Of a stretch of DNA of 64,000 bases, positions 56,530-64,000 are shown in pieces; within the stretch, counting starts at the first letter, position 1; each line of letters opens with the position of its first letter. Below the pieces are notes generated by a model. The model did no database searches, was not told where the DNA came from, and saw only the letters and a program-made list of their open reading frames with translations. Location of the stretch: the NCBI RefSeq assembly GCF_900176515.1, contig NZ_FWXV01000015.1, forward strand, positions 62,001 to 126,000, in the 5' to 3' direction. Origin of the DNA: Kibdelosporangium aridum (lineage in GTDB: Bacteria; Actinomycetota; Actinomycetes; Mycobacteriales; Pseudonocardiaceae). A program made the position numbers and the translations under genes.

Positions 56530-57180
56530 ATGTCGCCACTGGCACTGCCACCCTGGGCCGTTCCAACCCAACCTCGTCGGAACACCATCGACAACCACTC
56601 GATCCCAATCCGAACCCAGTGGTGGCACGACGCGATCAAATCGCACGGACTGCCCGGGCCATCGCCTGCGGGTGCCACGCTCACCCGCGCAGAGGTGTGG
56701 GAGCCGACCAGCGATGTGTTCAAGCTACTGTGGCGCACCCTGGCCTGGGGGTCAGGCAGCCGCTTGCGCCAGAACGCGCGGCGCCTGAAGAGCATCGCCG
56801 CCGACATCCCTCGCGCGGAGAACCTCCTCACCGAAGCGGCGGCAGCCTCCCGCGTTGATCCATTCCGCGCGTACACGCTGCTCAGGCCAGGTCACCGCAA
56901 CGAGATCAAAGCACTGGGACCGTCGTTCTTCACGAAGTTCCTGTATTTCGCGGGCGCAGGAGTCCCCGAACATCCTTGCCTCATCCTTGACCGCCGCGTC
57001 GCAACCGCCCTACGCGAGCACTGCGGATGGACCACGCTGCATCCCTATGGCCCTTGGACCGCTGAGACCTACCAGCGCTACTGCGAACAACTCCGGCAGT
57101 GGGCCGGCGAAAACGGCTGCGCCGCCGACGAACTCGAACGAATCCTCTTCGATGGCAAGCCGAAGACGGAGGAGCCATGA
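56530..57180 (+). CDS. OGG-fold DNA glycosylase-like protein
   Basis: This 216-residue protein resembles the actinobacterial group annotated as 8-oxoguanine DNA glycosylase OGG-fold proteins: FRAYTLLRPGHRNEIKALGP, SFFTKFLYFAG with a candidate catalytic Lys, and CLILDRRVATALREHCGW with a candidate Asp. A role in base-excision repair is possible but unproven for this group. No clear Shine-Dalgarno precedes ATG 56530. Confidence 0.55.
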   Translation: MSPLALPPWAVPTQPRRNTIDNHSIPIRTQWWHDAIKSHGLPGPSPAGATLTRAEVWEPTSDVFKLLWRTLAWGSGSRLRQNARRLKSIAADIPRAENLLTEAAAASRVDPFRAYTLLRPGHRNEIKALGPSFFTKFLYFAGAGVPEHPCLILDRRVATALREHCGWTTLHPYGPWTAETYQRYCEQLRQWAGENGCAADELERILFDGKPKTEEP

Positions 57181-57309
57181 CTTCTCGTCGTTCGGTTGAG
57201 GTAGCTGAACGATAAGGCACACTGTCATCCCACAGCACACATCGCCGTAATCCTTCCGGGGCTTGTTCCGAAATATGTACGTGCGGGTCACGCGTGGAAG
57301 GAGCACGAC

Positions 57310-58395
57310 ATGAGTTCACCCCGTCAAGAGGAAGCAGCTCGTCCCCGTATCACGCGGTCATGGGCTGACGTCGCCCTCGGAATCCTGTTGACCATCCTTC
57401 TCGCTTCGTTGATCTTCGTCGCGGTGGTCCTCCTCGCCAAGTCGAACCTCCTGACGCCCGATGACCTGACTGACGAGGAAACCAAGAGCCTGTTGACATT
57501 TCTTGGTGTCGCGTTCGGCGTGGTCGCGACCCTCATCGGCGCCTTGCTGGCGAATCAACACAATCGACGAACCCACATGCTCGCCGAGCAAGCGAAGTTC
57601 CGCGAGCAGCAACTGGCATTGGACACAGAAGAACGACTCAAGTTGGACACGGTGGCAAAGGTCCTGGAACTGGTGACGACAGACAACGCGTATGCGCCCC
57701 GCGCACGTGTCGCCGGCGCGATCGCGACTCTCATGCAGCTTCATGGTGGCGTTGTCAGCGTGCGTGTTCTCGGCGAGCTATGGGAAGCTGACGCCGTCAG
57801 CTCCTCAACCGCCGTCTGGCTGATTGATCGCATCCTTCGCGACGATCCTCCAAAGGAAGATGAGACGTCCGAGGCAGCCGAGGTCCTTTCGCTTCACTGC
57901 GCACGGTTGACACCCTCGCCCGACGACAAACACCAGGAGCGGTTCGACTGGCCATCCATATTGCTCGACACATGGCCCTCGGCAATGTCGTTCAGCACAC
58001 GAAACGCCCTCATAGCCGCAACGACACAGGTCCTGCTCACCAGAGAGCTCAACTGGTGGGCGTCAGGCGCACTACGCACTCCAGTGCTGACCCTGGTCAA
58101 TGCCATGGGCGACCCAGACTTGGGTTCTTGCGCCGCGTTGGTCTTGAAGAAGCTCAATGATCGCCAAGCGCTCCGCACGGTCCGTCTGGACGAGAACGAC
58201 CTCGCACTGATCACTGAAAAAGCAAATTCCGCCGAACCCACCGCATGGTTCAGCAGTGTTCTGGACAAGCTCGACGACTGGGCGTCCGAAGTAGATCGCA
58301 AGGTGTCGATGGCACCCAACGCGCTCGGGTCTTCTCCGCTGGTCACCGAAACGCCGCCTCCTGACCGACCAGGCGGGCGCACGTCCGCCGGATGA
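57310..58395 (+). CDS. Two-helix membrane protein, unrecognised
   Basis: The 361-residue protein has two N-terminal membrane helices (DVALGILLTILLASLIFVAV and LLTFLGVAFGVVATLIGALL), a short charged helix likely to form a coiled coil (HMLAEQAKFREQQLALDTEE) and a soluble, mostly helical domain of about 240 residues that suggests HEAT-like repeats. AAGGAG precedes ATG 57310. No family was recognised; membrane-anchored scaffolding is a guess from the layout. Confidence 0.7.
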   Translation: MSSPRQEEAARPRITRSWADVALGILLTILLASLIFVAVVLLAKSNLLTPDDLTDEETKSLLTFLGVAFGVVATLIGALLANQHNRRTHMLAEQAKFREQQLALDTEERLKLDTVAKVLELVTTDNAYAPRARVAGAIATLMQLHGGVVSVRVLGELWEADAVSSSTAVWLIDRILRDDPPKEDETSEAAEVLSLHCARLTPSPDDKHQERFDWPSILLDTWPSAMSFSTRNALIAATTQVLLTRELNWWASGALRTPVLTLVNAMGDPDLGSCAALVLKKLNDRQALRTVRLDENDLALITEKANSAEPTAWFSSVLDKLDDWASEVDRKVSMAPNALGSSPLVTETPPPDRPGGRTSAG

Positions 58396-58425
58396 CGGAA
58401 AAGATGCCATGACGGTGGAGCGCGA

Positions 58426-58995
58426 CTATTTGCTTTCTTGACTCTGCCCCACCAAGGTGGCCCACTGCTCGAACCACGCACGCGGCCGTAGCCCCGACAC
58501 CTTCTGGCCGTGGGCGATCCACGTGGGTGTGCTGTTGACGCCGCTCGATCGGGCCAATGCCTCGGACCGGTCGAGCGGCTCGGAAGTCACTCCGGTCAAG
58601 TCGCCACCGGCGTCCGCAGCCAGCTTGGCAAGAAGCTCAGCAGCCTCGATGTCCTGACCGTCGGCGAAATAGGCTGCGAACACCGACTCGGCGAACCGGC
58701 CAGCGACCACAGGATCGTTCTCGTTGAGCCACTCGAATGCCGTCAAGGCTGGACGCGAGTATCCGATGCGGTCCGTCCAATTCAATGGCAGCCCCGCGGC
58801 GGCGGCTTCGGCCGCGAGGTGTTCGTACTGCGGCCCAACACGTTGCCCGACCACTACTCCGCCCGGGCCGATCTCGGGGTGGATCTGCAAACCGTGCTCT
58901 ACCACCGTGATCCCGTGTGAGCGGAGGATTTTCGTGCGGTCCTGTCCGATATAGCAGTACGGGCAGATGAAGTCGAACCAGTGCTCGACGGCCAT
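58426..58995 (-). CDS. DsbA-family (FrnE-like) thiol oxidoreductase
   Basis: The 189-residue thioredoxin-fold protein has the active-site CPYC (Cys11 and Cys14) in FDFICPYCYIGQ, a helical insertion, and a cis-Pro region SGVNSTPTWIAHGQKVSG. There is no signal peptide, so it acts in the cytosol like FrnE-type proteins. AGGAGG precedes ATG 58995. A GTTAC-N11-GTAAC operator lies 20-40 bases upstream, shared with the cupin gene at 60476-60979. Confidence 0.88.
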   Translation of the reverse strand: MAVEHWFDFICPYCYIGQDRTKILRSHGITVVEHGLQIHPEIGPGGVVVGQRVGPQYEHLAAEAAAAGLPLNWTDRIGYSRPALTAFEWLNENDPVVAGRFAESVFAAYFADGQDIEAAELLAKLAADAGGDLTGVTSEPLDRSEALARSSGVNSTPTWIAHGQKVSGLRPRAWFEQWATLVGQSQESK

Positions 58996-59014
58996 GCCGT
59001 CCTCCTAAAGGCGA

Positions 59015-59035
59015 GTTACGTATACCAGCTGTAAC
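59015..59035. promoter_or_regulatory. GTTAC-N11-GTAAC operator, copy 1
   Basis: GTTAC (59015-59019) and GTAAC (59031-59035) sit inside a larger perfect repeat, GAGTTACGT (59013-59021) and ACGTAACTC (59034-59042), just upstream of the DsbA-family gene. The same spacing and half-sites recur at 61011-61031. Confidence 0.6.
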
Positions 59036-59051
59036 GTAACTCTGGCCGGAA

Positions 59052-59819
59052 TTAGTCCAGGGCCGCACGCAGCCACGCTGCCGTGGTGGCGAGCGTGGCC
59101 GGGCTGTTGAATTCCGGATCCTCGTGGCCCGCGCTGCCCAGCAGTTCGAACCGGCTGCGTGCACCGGCGCGGGTCAGGGCGTAGTGCAGGGCGAGGCTTT
59201 CGGTCATCGGCACGATCCGGTCGCGGTCGCCGTGCGCGATCAGGAACGGCGGCGCCGAAGCCGACGCACGTGACAGCAGGCTCAGCCCGTCGAGGGAGCC
59301 GTCGTCGCCTACGAAGTCCGCTTCGAAGTGGAACGGCAGCAATCGCGCCTCCAGTTCGGTACGCGCTGCCGACGCCGCCAAGTCCACCTGGCCGAACCAA
59401 TGCACCACTGCCTGCACCGCGCTGGACTGGTCGACGTTTCCGCCGACTGTCCCCTCCAGCGCACTGTCCCCCGAGGACAGAGCGACCAATGAACCGAGGT
59501 AGGCGCCCGCCGAGGCGCCCCAGATGCCGAGGCGGTCAACGTTCAGACCGAGACTAGAACCATTGGCGCGCAACCACCGCACAGCTCCCTTGAGCTCGTG
59601 CACCTGCTGCGGGTACACCGCCTGAGGCGCCAGGGTGTAGTCGACCGACACCACGGTTACGCCATAGGCCGCGAGCGGAACGAGCCTCGTTGGGCCGTCG
59701 GTGCCTTTGTCGCCGTGCGACCATCCGCCGCCGTGCACGTAGATGACGACTGGCGCACTCGGGTCGTCGGCAGGATGGATGTCCAGGTACAAACCGGGCG
59801 CGTAGGAGAATTCGCTCAT
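59052..59819 (-). CDS. Alpha/beta hydrolase (esterase/kynurenine formamidase-like)
   Basis: The 255-residue hydrolase has the oxyanion-hole motif YVHGGGWSHGD, nucleophile Ser in IWGASAGAYLGS, an Asp in the HGDRDRIVPM segment and the catalytic His in GSAGHEDPEF. The substrate is a small ester or amide. AGGAG precedes ATG 59819. It is divergent from a TetR regulator 25 bases away, its likely controller. Confidence 0.88.
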   Translation of the reverse strand: MSEFSYAPGLYLDIHPADDPSAPVVIYVHGGGWSHGDKGTDGPTRLVPLAAYGVTVVSVDYTLAPQAVYPQQVHELKGAVRWLRANGSSLGLNVDRLGIWGASAGAYLGSLVALSSGDSALEGTVGGNVDQSSAVQAVVHWFGQVDLAASAARTELEARLLPFHFEADFVGDDGSLDGLSLLSRASASAPPFLIAHGDRDRIVPMTESLALHYALTRAGARSRFELLGSAGHEDPEFNSPATLATTAAWLRAALD

Positions 59820-59844
59820 AACGACTCCTGGGTAGGATCCAGTA

Positions 59845-60471
59845 ATGCACCAGGACACCGGCCCGCGCCCCGGTGGGCGGCCACGGGACGCGACGCTCGA
59901 CGAAGCGATCATTCTCGCCACCCGTGAGCGCCTGGTCAAAGACGGCTACTCGCGAATGACCATCGGTGACATCGCCGCAGATGCCAACGTCAGCCGCCCC
60001 ACGCTGTACCGCCGGTGGAGCACCAAGCTCGAGCTTGTCGTGGACGCGCTGGACTACGGGTTCCGCAAGCAGCGTGACATGTACACAGTGGACCTTGGCG
60101 GGATGAAGCCACGGGACGCGCTCGTCGAAGCCGTGCGCCGGCTCGACCCGGCGTACTTCAACCCGGACGCCATGGTGCTGATGGGAAATTTCGCCGGAGA
60201 GGCGACCCGCACTCCAGAACTGCTGGACATACTTCGCAAACACGCCGTCGAACCGCGCATCGAACTGCTCGAGAACTGCCTGTCGCTGTTGCAGGACCGC
60301 GGCGCGGTCCGGGACGACATCGACAAACACACCATCGCGACCATGTGCTTCGGCAGCTACTTCGCCGCGTTCTACCGCGGCGACAGCAAGAAGAAGATCC
60401 CCGAGGCGATCGTGGACGTGCTGTGGCCCGCGATCGCGAAGACGGCAGCCAAGCGAAGGCGTACTGGCTGA
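59845..60471 (+). CDS. TetR-family regulator
   Basis: The 208-residue protein has a typical TetR HTH (YSRMTIGDIAADANVSRPTL, YRRWSTKLELVVDAL) and a TetR_C domain of AcrR type (MVLMGNFAGEATRTPELLDI, LRKHAVEPRIELLENCL). It is divergent from the alpha/beta hydrolase and convergent with the cupin gene (4-base gap). It probably represses the hydrolase and itself. Confidence 0.88.
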   Translation: MHQDTGPRPGGRPRDATLDEAIILATRERLVKDGYSRMTIGDIAADANVSRPTLYRRWSTKLELVVDALDYGFRKQRDMYTVDLGGMKPRDALVEAVRRLDPAYFNPDAMVLMGNFAGEATRTPELLDILRKHAVEPRIELLENCLSLLQDRGAVRDDIDKHTIATMCFGSYFAAFYRGDSKKKIPEAIVDVLWPAIAKTAAKRRRTG

Positions 60472-60475
60472 CACC

Positions 60476-60979
60476 TCAGTGACTAGGGCTGTTCAGCCCG
60501 TACCGCGCCACGACATCGTCCAGCCAGTCCGGCTTGCCGTACACAAGTCCGTACTTTTCGGCCAGTTCGGTGAATTCCGGTCCTGAGTGGTCGGTCTTGC
60601 CCGACAGAAGCAATTCGCTCAGGTCCTGGAAGTAGTCCTCGAAGCCACCCGGCGTGATCACCTCGATGATGCGGCCAGGCACGCTGCCGGCGTTCCACAT
60701 CGCGTGCATCTGCCCACGTGGCTTGGTGATGTACCCGCCAGGCCCGAGCACGACTTCGCTGTCGTCGGAACGGAAACCGATCTCGCCTTCCAGGACGATC
60801 GAGTGCTCGTCCTCACGGGTGTGCAAGTGCGGCGCGGTGATGGTGCCGACGTCGAACGGGTGCTCGACGATCGCCACTTGTCCCCCGTTGGCCCGGCTGT
60901 GCAGCTTGTAGACCACGCCGAAGCCGGGCAGTTGTGCGACTTCACCTTGCCCTGGCGGCGTCACCGACACGTCGATCAC
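60476..60979 (-). CDS. Cupin-domain protein
   Basis: The 167-residue protein has cupin motif 1 (PHLHTREDEHSIVLEGEIGF) and motif 2 (GPGGYITKPRGQMHAMWN), with His/Glu ligands for one metal. GTG 60979 has GGAGG 7 bases upstream. A GTTAC-N11-GTAAC site lies 32-52 bases upstream, the same operator as before the DsbA-family gene, so the two are likely co-regulated. The enzymatic role is unknown. Confidence 0.85.
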   Translation of the reverse strand: MIDVSVTPPGQGEVAQLPGFGVVYKLHSRANGGQVAIVEHPFDVGTITAPHLHTREDEHSIVLEGEIGFRSDDSEVVLGPGGYITKPRGQMHAMWNAGSVPGRIIEVITPGGFEDYFQDLSELLLSGKTDHSGPEFTELAEKYGLVYGKPDWLDDVVARYGLNSPSH

Positions 60980-61010
60980 GAACAGCCTCCTCGACCACTC
61001 GCGGAGTTCC

Positions 61011-61031
61011 GTTACAGCCTCTATCTGTAAC
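61011..61031. promoter_or_regulatory. GTTAC-N11-GTAAC operator, copy 2
   Basis: GTTACAG (61011-61017) and CTGTAAC (61025-61031) are perfect inverted repeats upstream of the cupin gene. The 5-base half-sites and their 11-base spacing equal those at 59015-59035. Confidence 0.6.
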
Positions 61032-61110
61032 TGTACAGGAACCCGCAGCACGCTTGAGGTAGGCGATCGGTGCCGCGTGCGCCCACGTCATGTGTGGCTG
61101 CGGGAACTCG

Positions 61111-64000
61111 TCATCGACGCGTGCAGTCGTCGTCTTGAGGCTCAACGCTGAGCCTCGCCGAGATCCGTTCCACGTCACCGCGCTCGGCGGGCGGCAACGG
61201 GACTCCCGCAGACTCCCTGGTCGCGTTGGCTTCGCCGAGCAACTGAGCCGCGGTTTCCAAATCACCAGCCAGCGAGTGCGCTCCGGCCATGCCCTCCAAC
61301 GCGAGCGCCACGGCCCTCGGGTCGCCGGTGTCACACGCGGCCGCGTAGCCCGCTCGGTGCAGGTCGAGTGCTGTCTGCGCGTCGCCGCGTAGCTCGGCGA
61401 TGAAGCCCAGTTCGGCGTGGACCAGCGCGACGCCTGGCGCCCACCCGACCTCGCGCGCCCAGTCCAGCCAGCCGTCGAGGTACGTTTCGGCTTGCGCCAA
61501 GCGTCCTTGCCTGCGGGCCGCGAGCGCCAGGCCGATCTCGGCGAACTGTTCGCCGAACCGGTCCGATTGCTCGGCCGCCAACCGGCGGGACCGTTCGTGG
61601 AACTCGTCGGCGCGTGGATAGTCACCGGACGCCAAGGCGATCCGGCCCAGCTGGGCCAGTTTGTACGGCACATCCGACCGCAGGCCCAGCTCTTCGGCGA
61701 TCCGCAGCCCGTCCTGCTGCAGCGCGGCCGCTCGGGGATAGTCGCCGGTGATCTGCGCGACCTCGCCGAGCACGTCCATCGCCTGCATCCGGCCCCAGTC
61801 GTCACCGACCTCACCGAACAACGCGACGGCCTGGTCAGCGTCGGCGGCGGCGCTGGCGAGATCGCTGCGCGCCAACGCGTTCCACGCTCTGCTGGTCAGT
61901 GCGGCCGCGATTCCCCAGTGGTCATCGTGTTCACGGAACACAGCGAGAATCCCGGACACCGAGTGGTCGGCGAACCCGATCCTGGCGAAGCCAAGCAACC
62001 ACTCGGCACGTGCTCGCCGCACCGGATCCTCGATCTGCGCCAACGCTTCATGCGTCGTGGTCTCGCCGGTCGCCAGCCACACCTTCGCCATCGCCCGGTT
62101 CCCGGCCTGAGCCGGGCCGTCCACCCCGAGCGCGAGATCAAGCGCTCGCTTGGCCGCACCCCACCGGCCCCGCAGATACCGGTAGTACGCGGTGGCGTTC
62201 GACAACCGCAAAGCCATGTCCGCGTTTCCTTGCCGCACAGCACCTTCGAGCGCCGCGTGGAGGTTGGCGGTCTCGGCGTCCAGCCGGCGCAACCAGTCTC
62301 GCTGGCCGTGCCCACGCAAGTCCGCCCGTTCGGCGAATTCCGTGAAGTACTCGAAGTGCTCCCGTTGCACACGATCGAACTCGCCGGACTCCCGCAGCCG
62401 TTCCATCGCATACGCCGCAACGGACTCCAGCAGCCGGTAGCGAGGTCCGTCGTCAACGACCACCAACGATCGGTCGACCAACCGGGCCAGCACCGCCGAG
62501 CTCTCCGCACACGCATCGAGCGGCCAACCGCCCGAGTAAATAGCCAAGCGCCGCAACAAAACCCGCTCGTCCTCGGTGAGCAGCTGCCAGCTCCAGTCGA
62601 TCATCGCCCGCAACGTCTGCTGTCGAGGCGGTGCGCCCCGGCGACCAGTCGCGAGCAGCTGGAACCGGTTGTCGAGTTGCTCGGCGAGATGACGCACGCC
62701 CAGCGCATGCACTTTGGTCGCGGCCAACTCCAAAGCCAGCGGAATACCGTCCAGCCTGGTGCAGATGCCCCGGACCGCGTCAGCGTCCTCAACAGTGGAA
62801 CCGGCGGCAGCGGCCCTGGCCACGAACAACTCCATGGCATCGGCCTGCGCCAGCGGAGGCACCACCCACAGGTGCTCCCCATCGACGTTGAGCGGTTCCC
62901 GGCTGGTGGCCAGGATCTTCAGCCCTGGCGCGGCCCTCAACAAGGCGTTGGCCAGCACGGCAACCTCGTCGACCACGTGCTCACAGTTGTCCAGGACGAG
63001 CAGGATCCGCTTGTGCCGCAAGGCCGCTGCCACACGAACGAGCAACGGCTCGGCATCGTCGTCCCGGACACCGAACACCGCGGCGACCACCTCGACCGGC
63101 GCACCCACAGCGTCCAGTTCCGCCAGCCACACTCCATCCACAAAGGACTCGGCGAGCCGGTTCGCCGTTTCGACCGCGAGCCGGGTCTTGCCGACTCCAC
63201 CAGTGCCGGTGAGTGTCACCATCCGGGCCGCGCGCAGCAAGCGGCCGACCGCGGCGACGGCGTCATCCCGGCCGATCAGCCCGGATGGCGGCGCGGGCAG
63301 GTTGCCGCCGAGGTCGTGCCGCAGGATCGCCTCGTGCAGGGCCGACAGCTCCGGACTCGGGTCCGCGCCGAGGTCGTCCGCCAGCCGCTTCCGCAAGTCG
63401 GCGAAACACTCCAGCGCCTCCCCCGTCCGCCCCGCCCGGTACAACGCACGCATGTACACCGCGCGCAGCCGCTCCCGCAGCGGGTGTTCCTCGATGAGGT
63501 CGGCCAGCTCGGTGTACTCCCCCAAGGCGAGCCGGGCCTCGGCCTGATCCTCCAGCGCGGTGAGCCGCTGCTCGGTCAGCCGGGTGATCGCGGCCTGGGC
63601 GAACGGCTCATCGGCGAAGTCGGCGTACGCCGGGCCGCGCCACAGAGCCAGCGCCTCGCCCAGCAAGGACGCCCTCTCTCGCGCGTCTGCCGCCGCTTGG
63701 GCACGCGTGACCAGCTCCTGGAACTGATCAGCGTCTGTCTCGGCATCGCGGATCAGGTATCCAGGCGCCTGATGCACGATCAGATCCCGAGCCAGCGCGC
63801 GGCGCAGCTGGGACACCTTGCTGCGCAACACCGCACCGGCCTTGGCAGGCGGATGCGTGCCCCAAAGATCCTCGACCAGGCGATCGGTGGACACCGGCTG
63901 GCCTTCACGGGCGAGCAACGCGGCCAGCAGGGCACGGACCTTCAGCTCGGGCACCCGGATCGCAGTGCCGTCGGCGGCCCAGACCCGCACCGGACCGAGC
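61111..64000 (-). CDS. AfsR/BTAD-type regulator with NB-ARC and TPR domains (N-terminus outside window)
   Basis: At least 960 residues are visible. The frame is open to the window end with LGPVRVWAADG, where AfsR-like proteins start within a few residues, so almost the whole gene is present. Domains: OmpR-like DNA-binding (about 1-85; ELKVRALLAALLAREGQPVS), bacterial activation domain (about 90-235), NB-ARC-type ATPase (Walker A TGTGGVGKTRLA, Walker B ILLVLDNCEHV), then TPR-like repeats (about 620-940). These are pathway-level activators, often of secondary metabolism or stress genes. No target is evident nearby. Confidence 0.9.
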   Translation of the reverse strand, partial: LGPVRVWAADGTAIRVPELKVRALLAALLAREGQPVSTDRLVEDLWGTHPPAKAGAVLRSKVSQLRRALARDLIVHQAPGYLIRDAETDADQFQELVTRAQAAADARERASLLGEALALWRGPAYADFADEPFAQAAITRLTEQRLTALEDQAEARLALGEYTELADLIEEHPLRERLRAVYMRALYRAGRTGEALECFADLRKRLADDLGADPSPELSALHEAILRHDLGGNLPAPPSGLIGRDDAVAAVGRLLRAARMVTLTGTGGVGKTRLAVETANRLAESFVDGVWLAELDAVGAPVEVVAAVFGVRDDDAEPLLVRVAAALRHKRILLVLDNCEHVVDEVAVLANALLRAAPGLKILATSREPLNVDGEHLWVVPPLAQADAMELFVARAAAAGSTVEDADAVRGICTRLDGIPLALELAATKVHALGVRHLAEQLDNRFQLLATGRRGAPPRQQTLRAMIDWSWQLLTEDERVLLRRLAIYSGGWPLDACAESSAVLARLVDRSLVVVDDGPRYRLLESVAAYAMERLRESGEFDRVQREHFEYFTEFAERADLRGHGQRDWLRRLDAETANLHAALEGAVRQGNADMALRLSNATAYYRYLRGRWGAAKRALDLALGVDGPAQAGNRAMAKVWLATGETTTHEALAQIEDPVRRARAEWLLGFARIGFADHSVSGILAVFREHDDHWGIAAALTSRAWNALARSDLASAAADADQAVALFGEVGDDWGRMQAMDVLGEVAQITGDYPRAAALQQDGLRIAEELGLRSDVPYKLAQLGRIALASGDYPRADEFHERSRRLAAEQSDRFGEQFAEIGLALAARRQGRLAQAETYLDGWLDWAREVGWAPGVALVHAELGFIAELRGDAQTALDLHRAGYAAACDTGDPRAVALALEGMAGAHSLAGDLETAAQLLGEANATRESAGVPLPPAERGDVERISARLSVEPQDDDCTRR

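Overview
The window is 64 kb of high-GC DNA with very short intergenic gaps, frequent GTG/TTG starts and many 1-, 4- and 8-nt gene overlaps. The gene families (furA-katG, AfsR/BTAD regulator, HTH-STAND-WD40 protein, DUF6069 protein, MMPL transporter, single-chain acyl-CoA carboxylase, ABC-F protein with a leader peptide) point to a filamentous actinomycete, most likely Pseudonocardiales. That placement is by gene style only. No rRNA, tRNA, CRISPR array, transposase or phage gene was seen.

1-31 kb is mostly core and stress functions: an HbpS-like protein, a DUF6069 membrane protein, a giant acetyl/acyl-CoA carboxylase with BC-BCCP-CT in one chain, an aldo/keto reductase, an HTH-STAND-WD40 regulator, an ABC-F ribosome-protection protein with a leader-peptide attenuator, a fatty-acid-hydroxylase/GntR pair with FadR-like operators, an MMPL-kinase-regulator operon, an EF-hand protein, secreted GH43 and EEP enzymes, a RidA/TetR pair, two damaged genes (ester cyclase and LysR), a tandem two-module histidine kinase, a Tat-exported PHP phosphoesterase, and furA-katG.

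32-40.6 kb is a catabolic and uptake cluster: a three-domain Rid protein, an SDR, a frameshifted Old Yellow Enzyme, an M24-family protein, a ribose-type ABC permease and ATPase, a solute-binding gene missing its N-terminal half, and an XRE-cupin regulator. The same 15-bp palindrome lies at 34107 and 38303 and links the two halves. Several genes here are broken, so the cluster looks partly decayed.

41-56.4 kb is the highlight. It carries a bacterial microcompartment (BMC) locus with two BMC-H shell proteins and one EutN/CcmL-type vertex protein, together with a complete 2-aminophenol-type meta-cleavage pathway. The steps present are: two-subunit LigB-type extradiol dioxygenase, semialdehyde dehydrogenase, Rid-type 2-aminomuconate deaminase, 4-oxalocrotonate decarboxylase, 2-oxopent-4-enoate hydratase, 4-hydroxy-2-oxovalerate aldolase and acylating acetaldehyde dehydrogenase. 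The products would be pyruvate, acetyl-CoA and ammonia, with acetaldehyde as the volatile intermediate that a shell would retain. Inside the shell operon is a split PEP-synthase pair resembling phenylphosphate synthase, plus two phosphatase-like genes. Two IclR regulators sit divergently next to perfect palindromes. The aromatic (ARO-type) actinobacterial microcompartment class has, as I recall, been described before; the phosphotransfer module and the regulation here look less explored.

56.5-64 kb returns to ordinary genes: an OGG-fold glycosylase-like protein, a two-helix membrane protein, a FrnE-like DsbA protein and a cupin that share a GTTAC-N11-GTAAC operator, an alpha/beta hydrolase with a divergent TetR, and an AfsR-type regulator cut by the window end.
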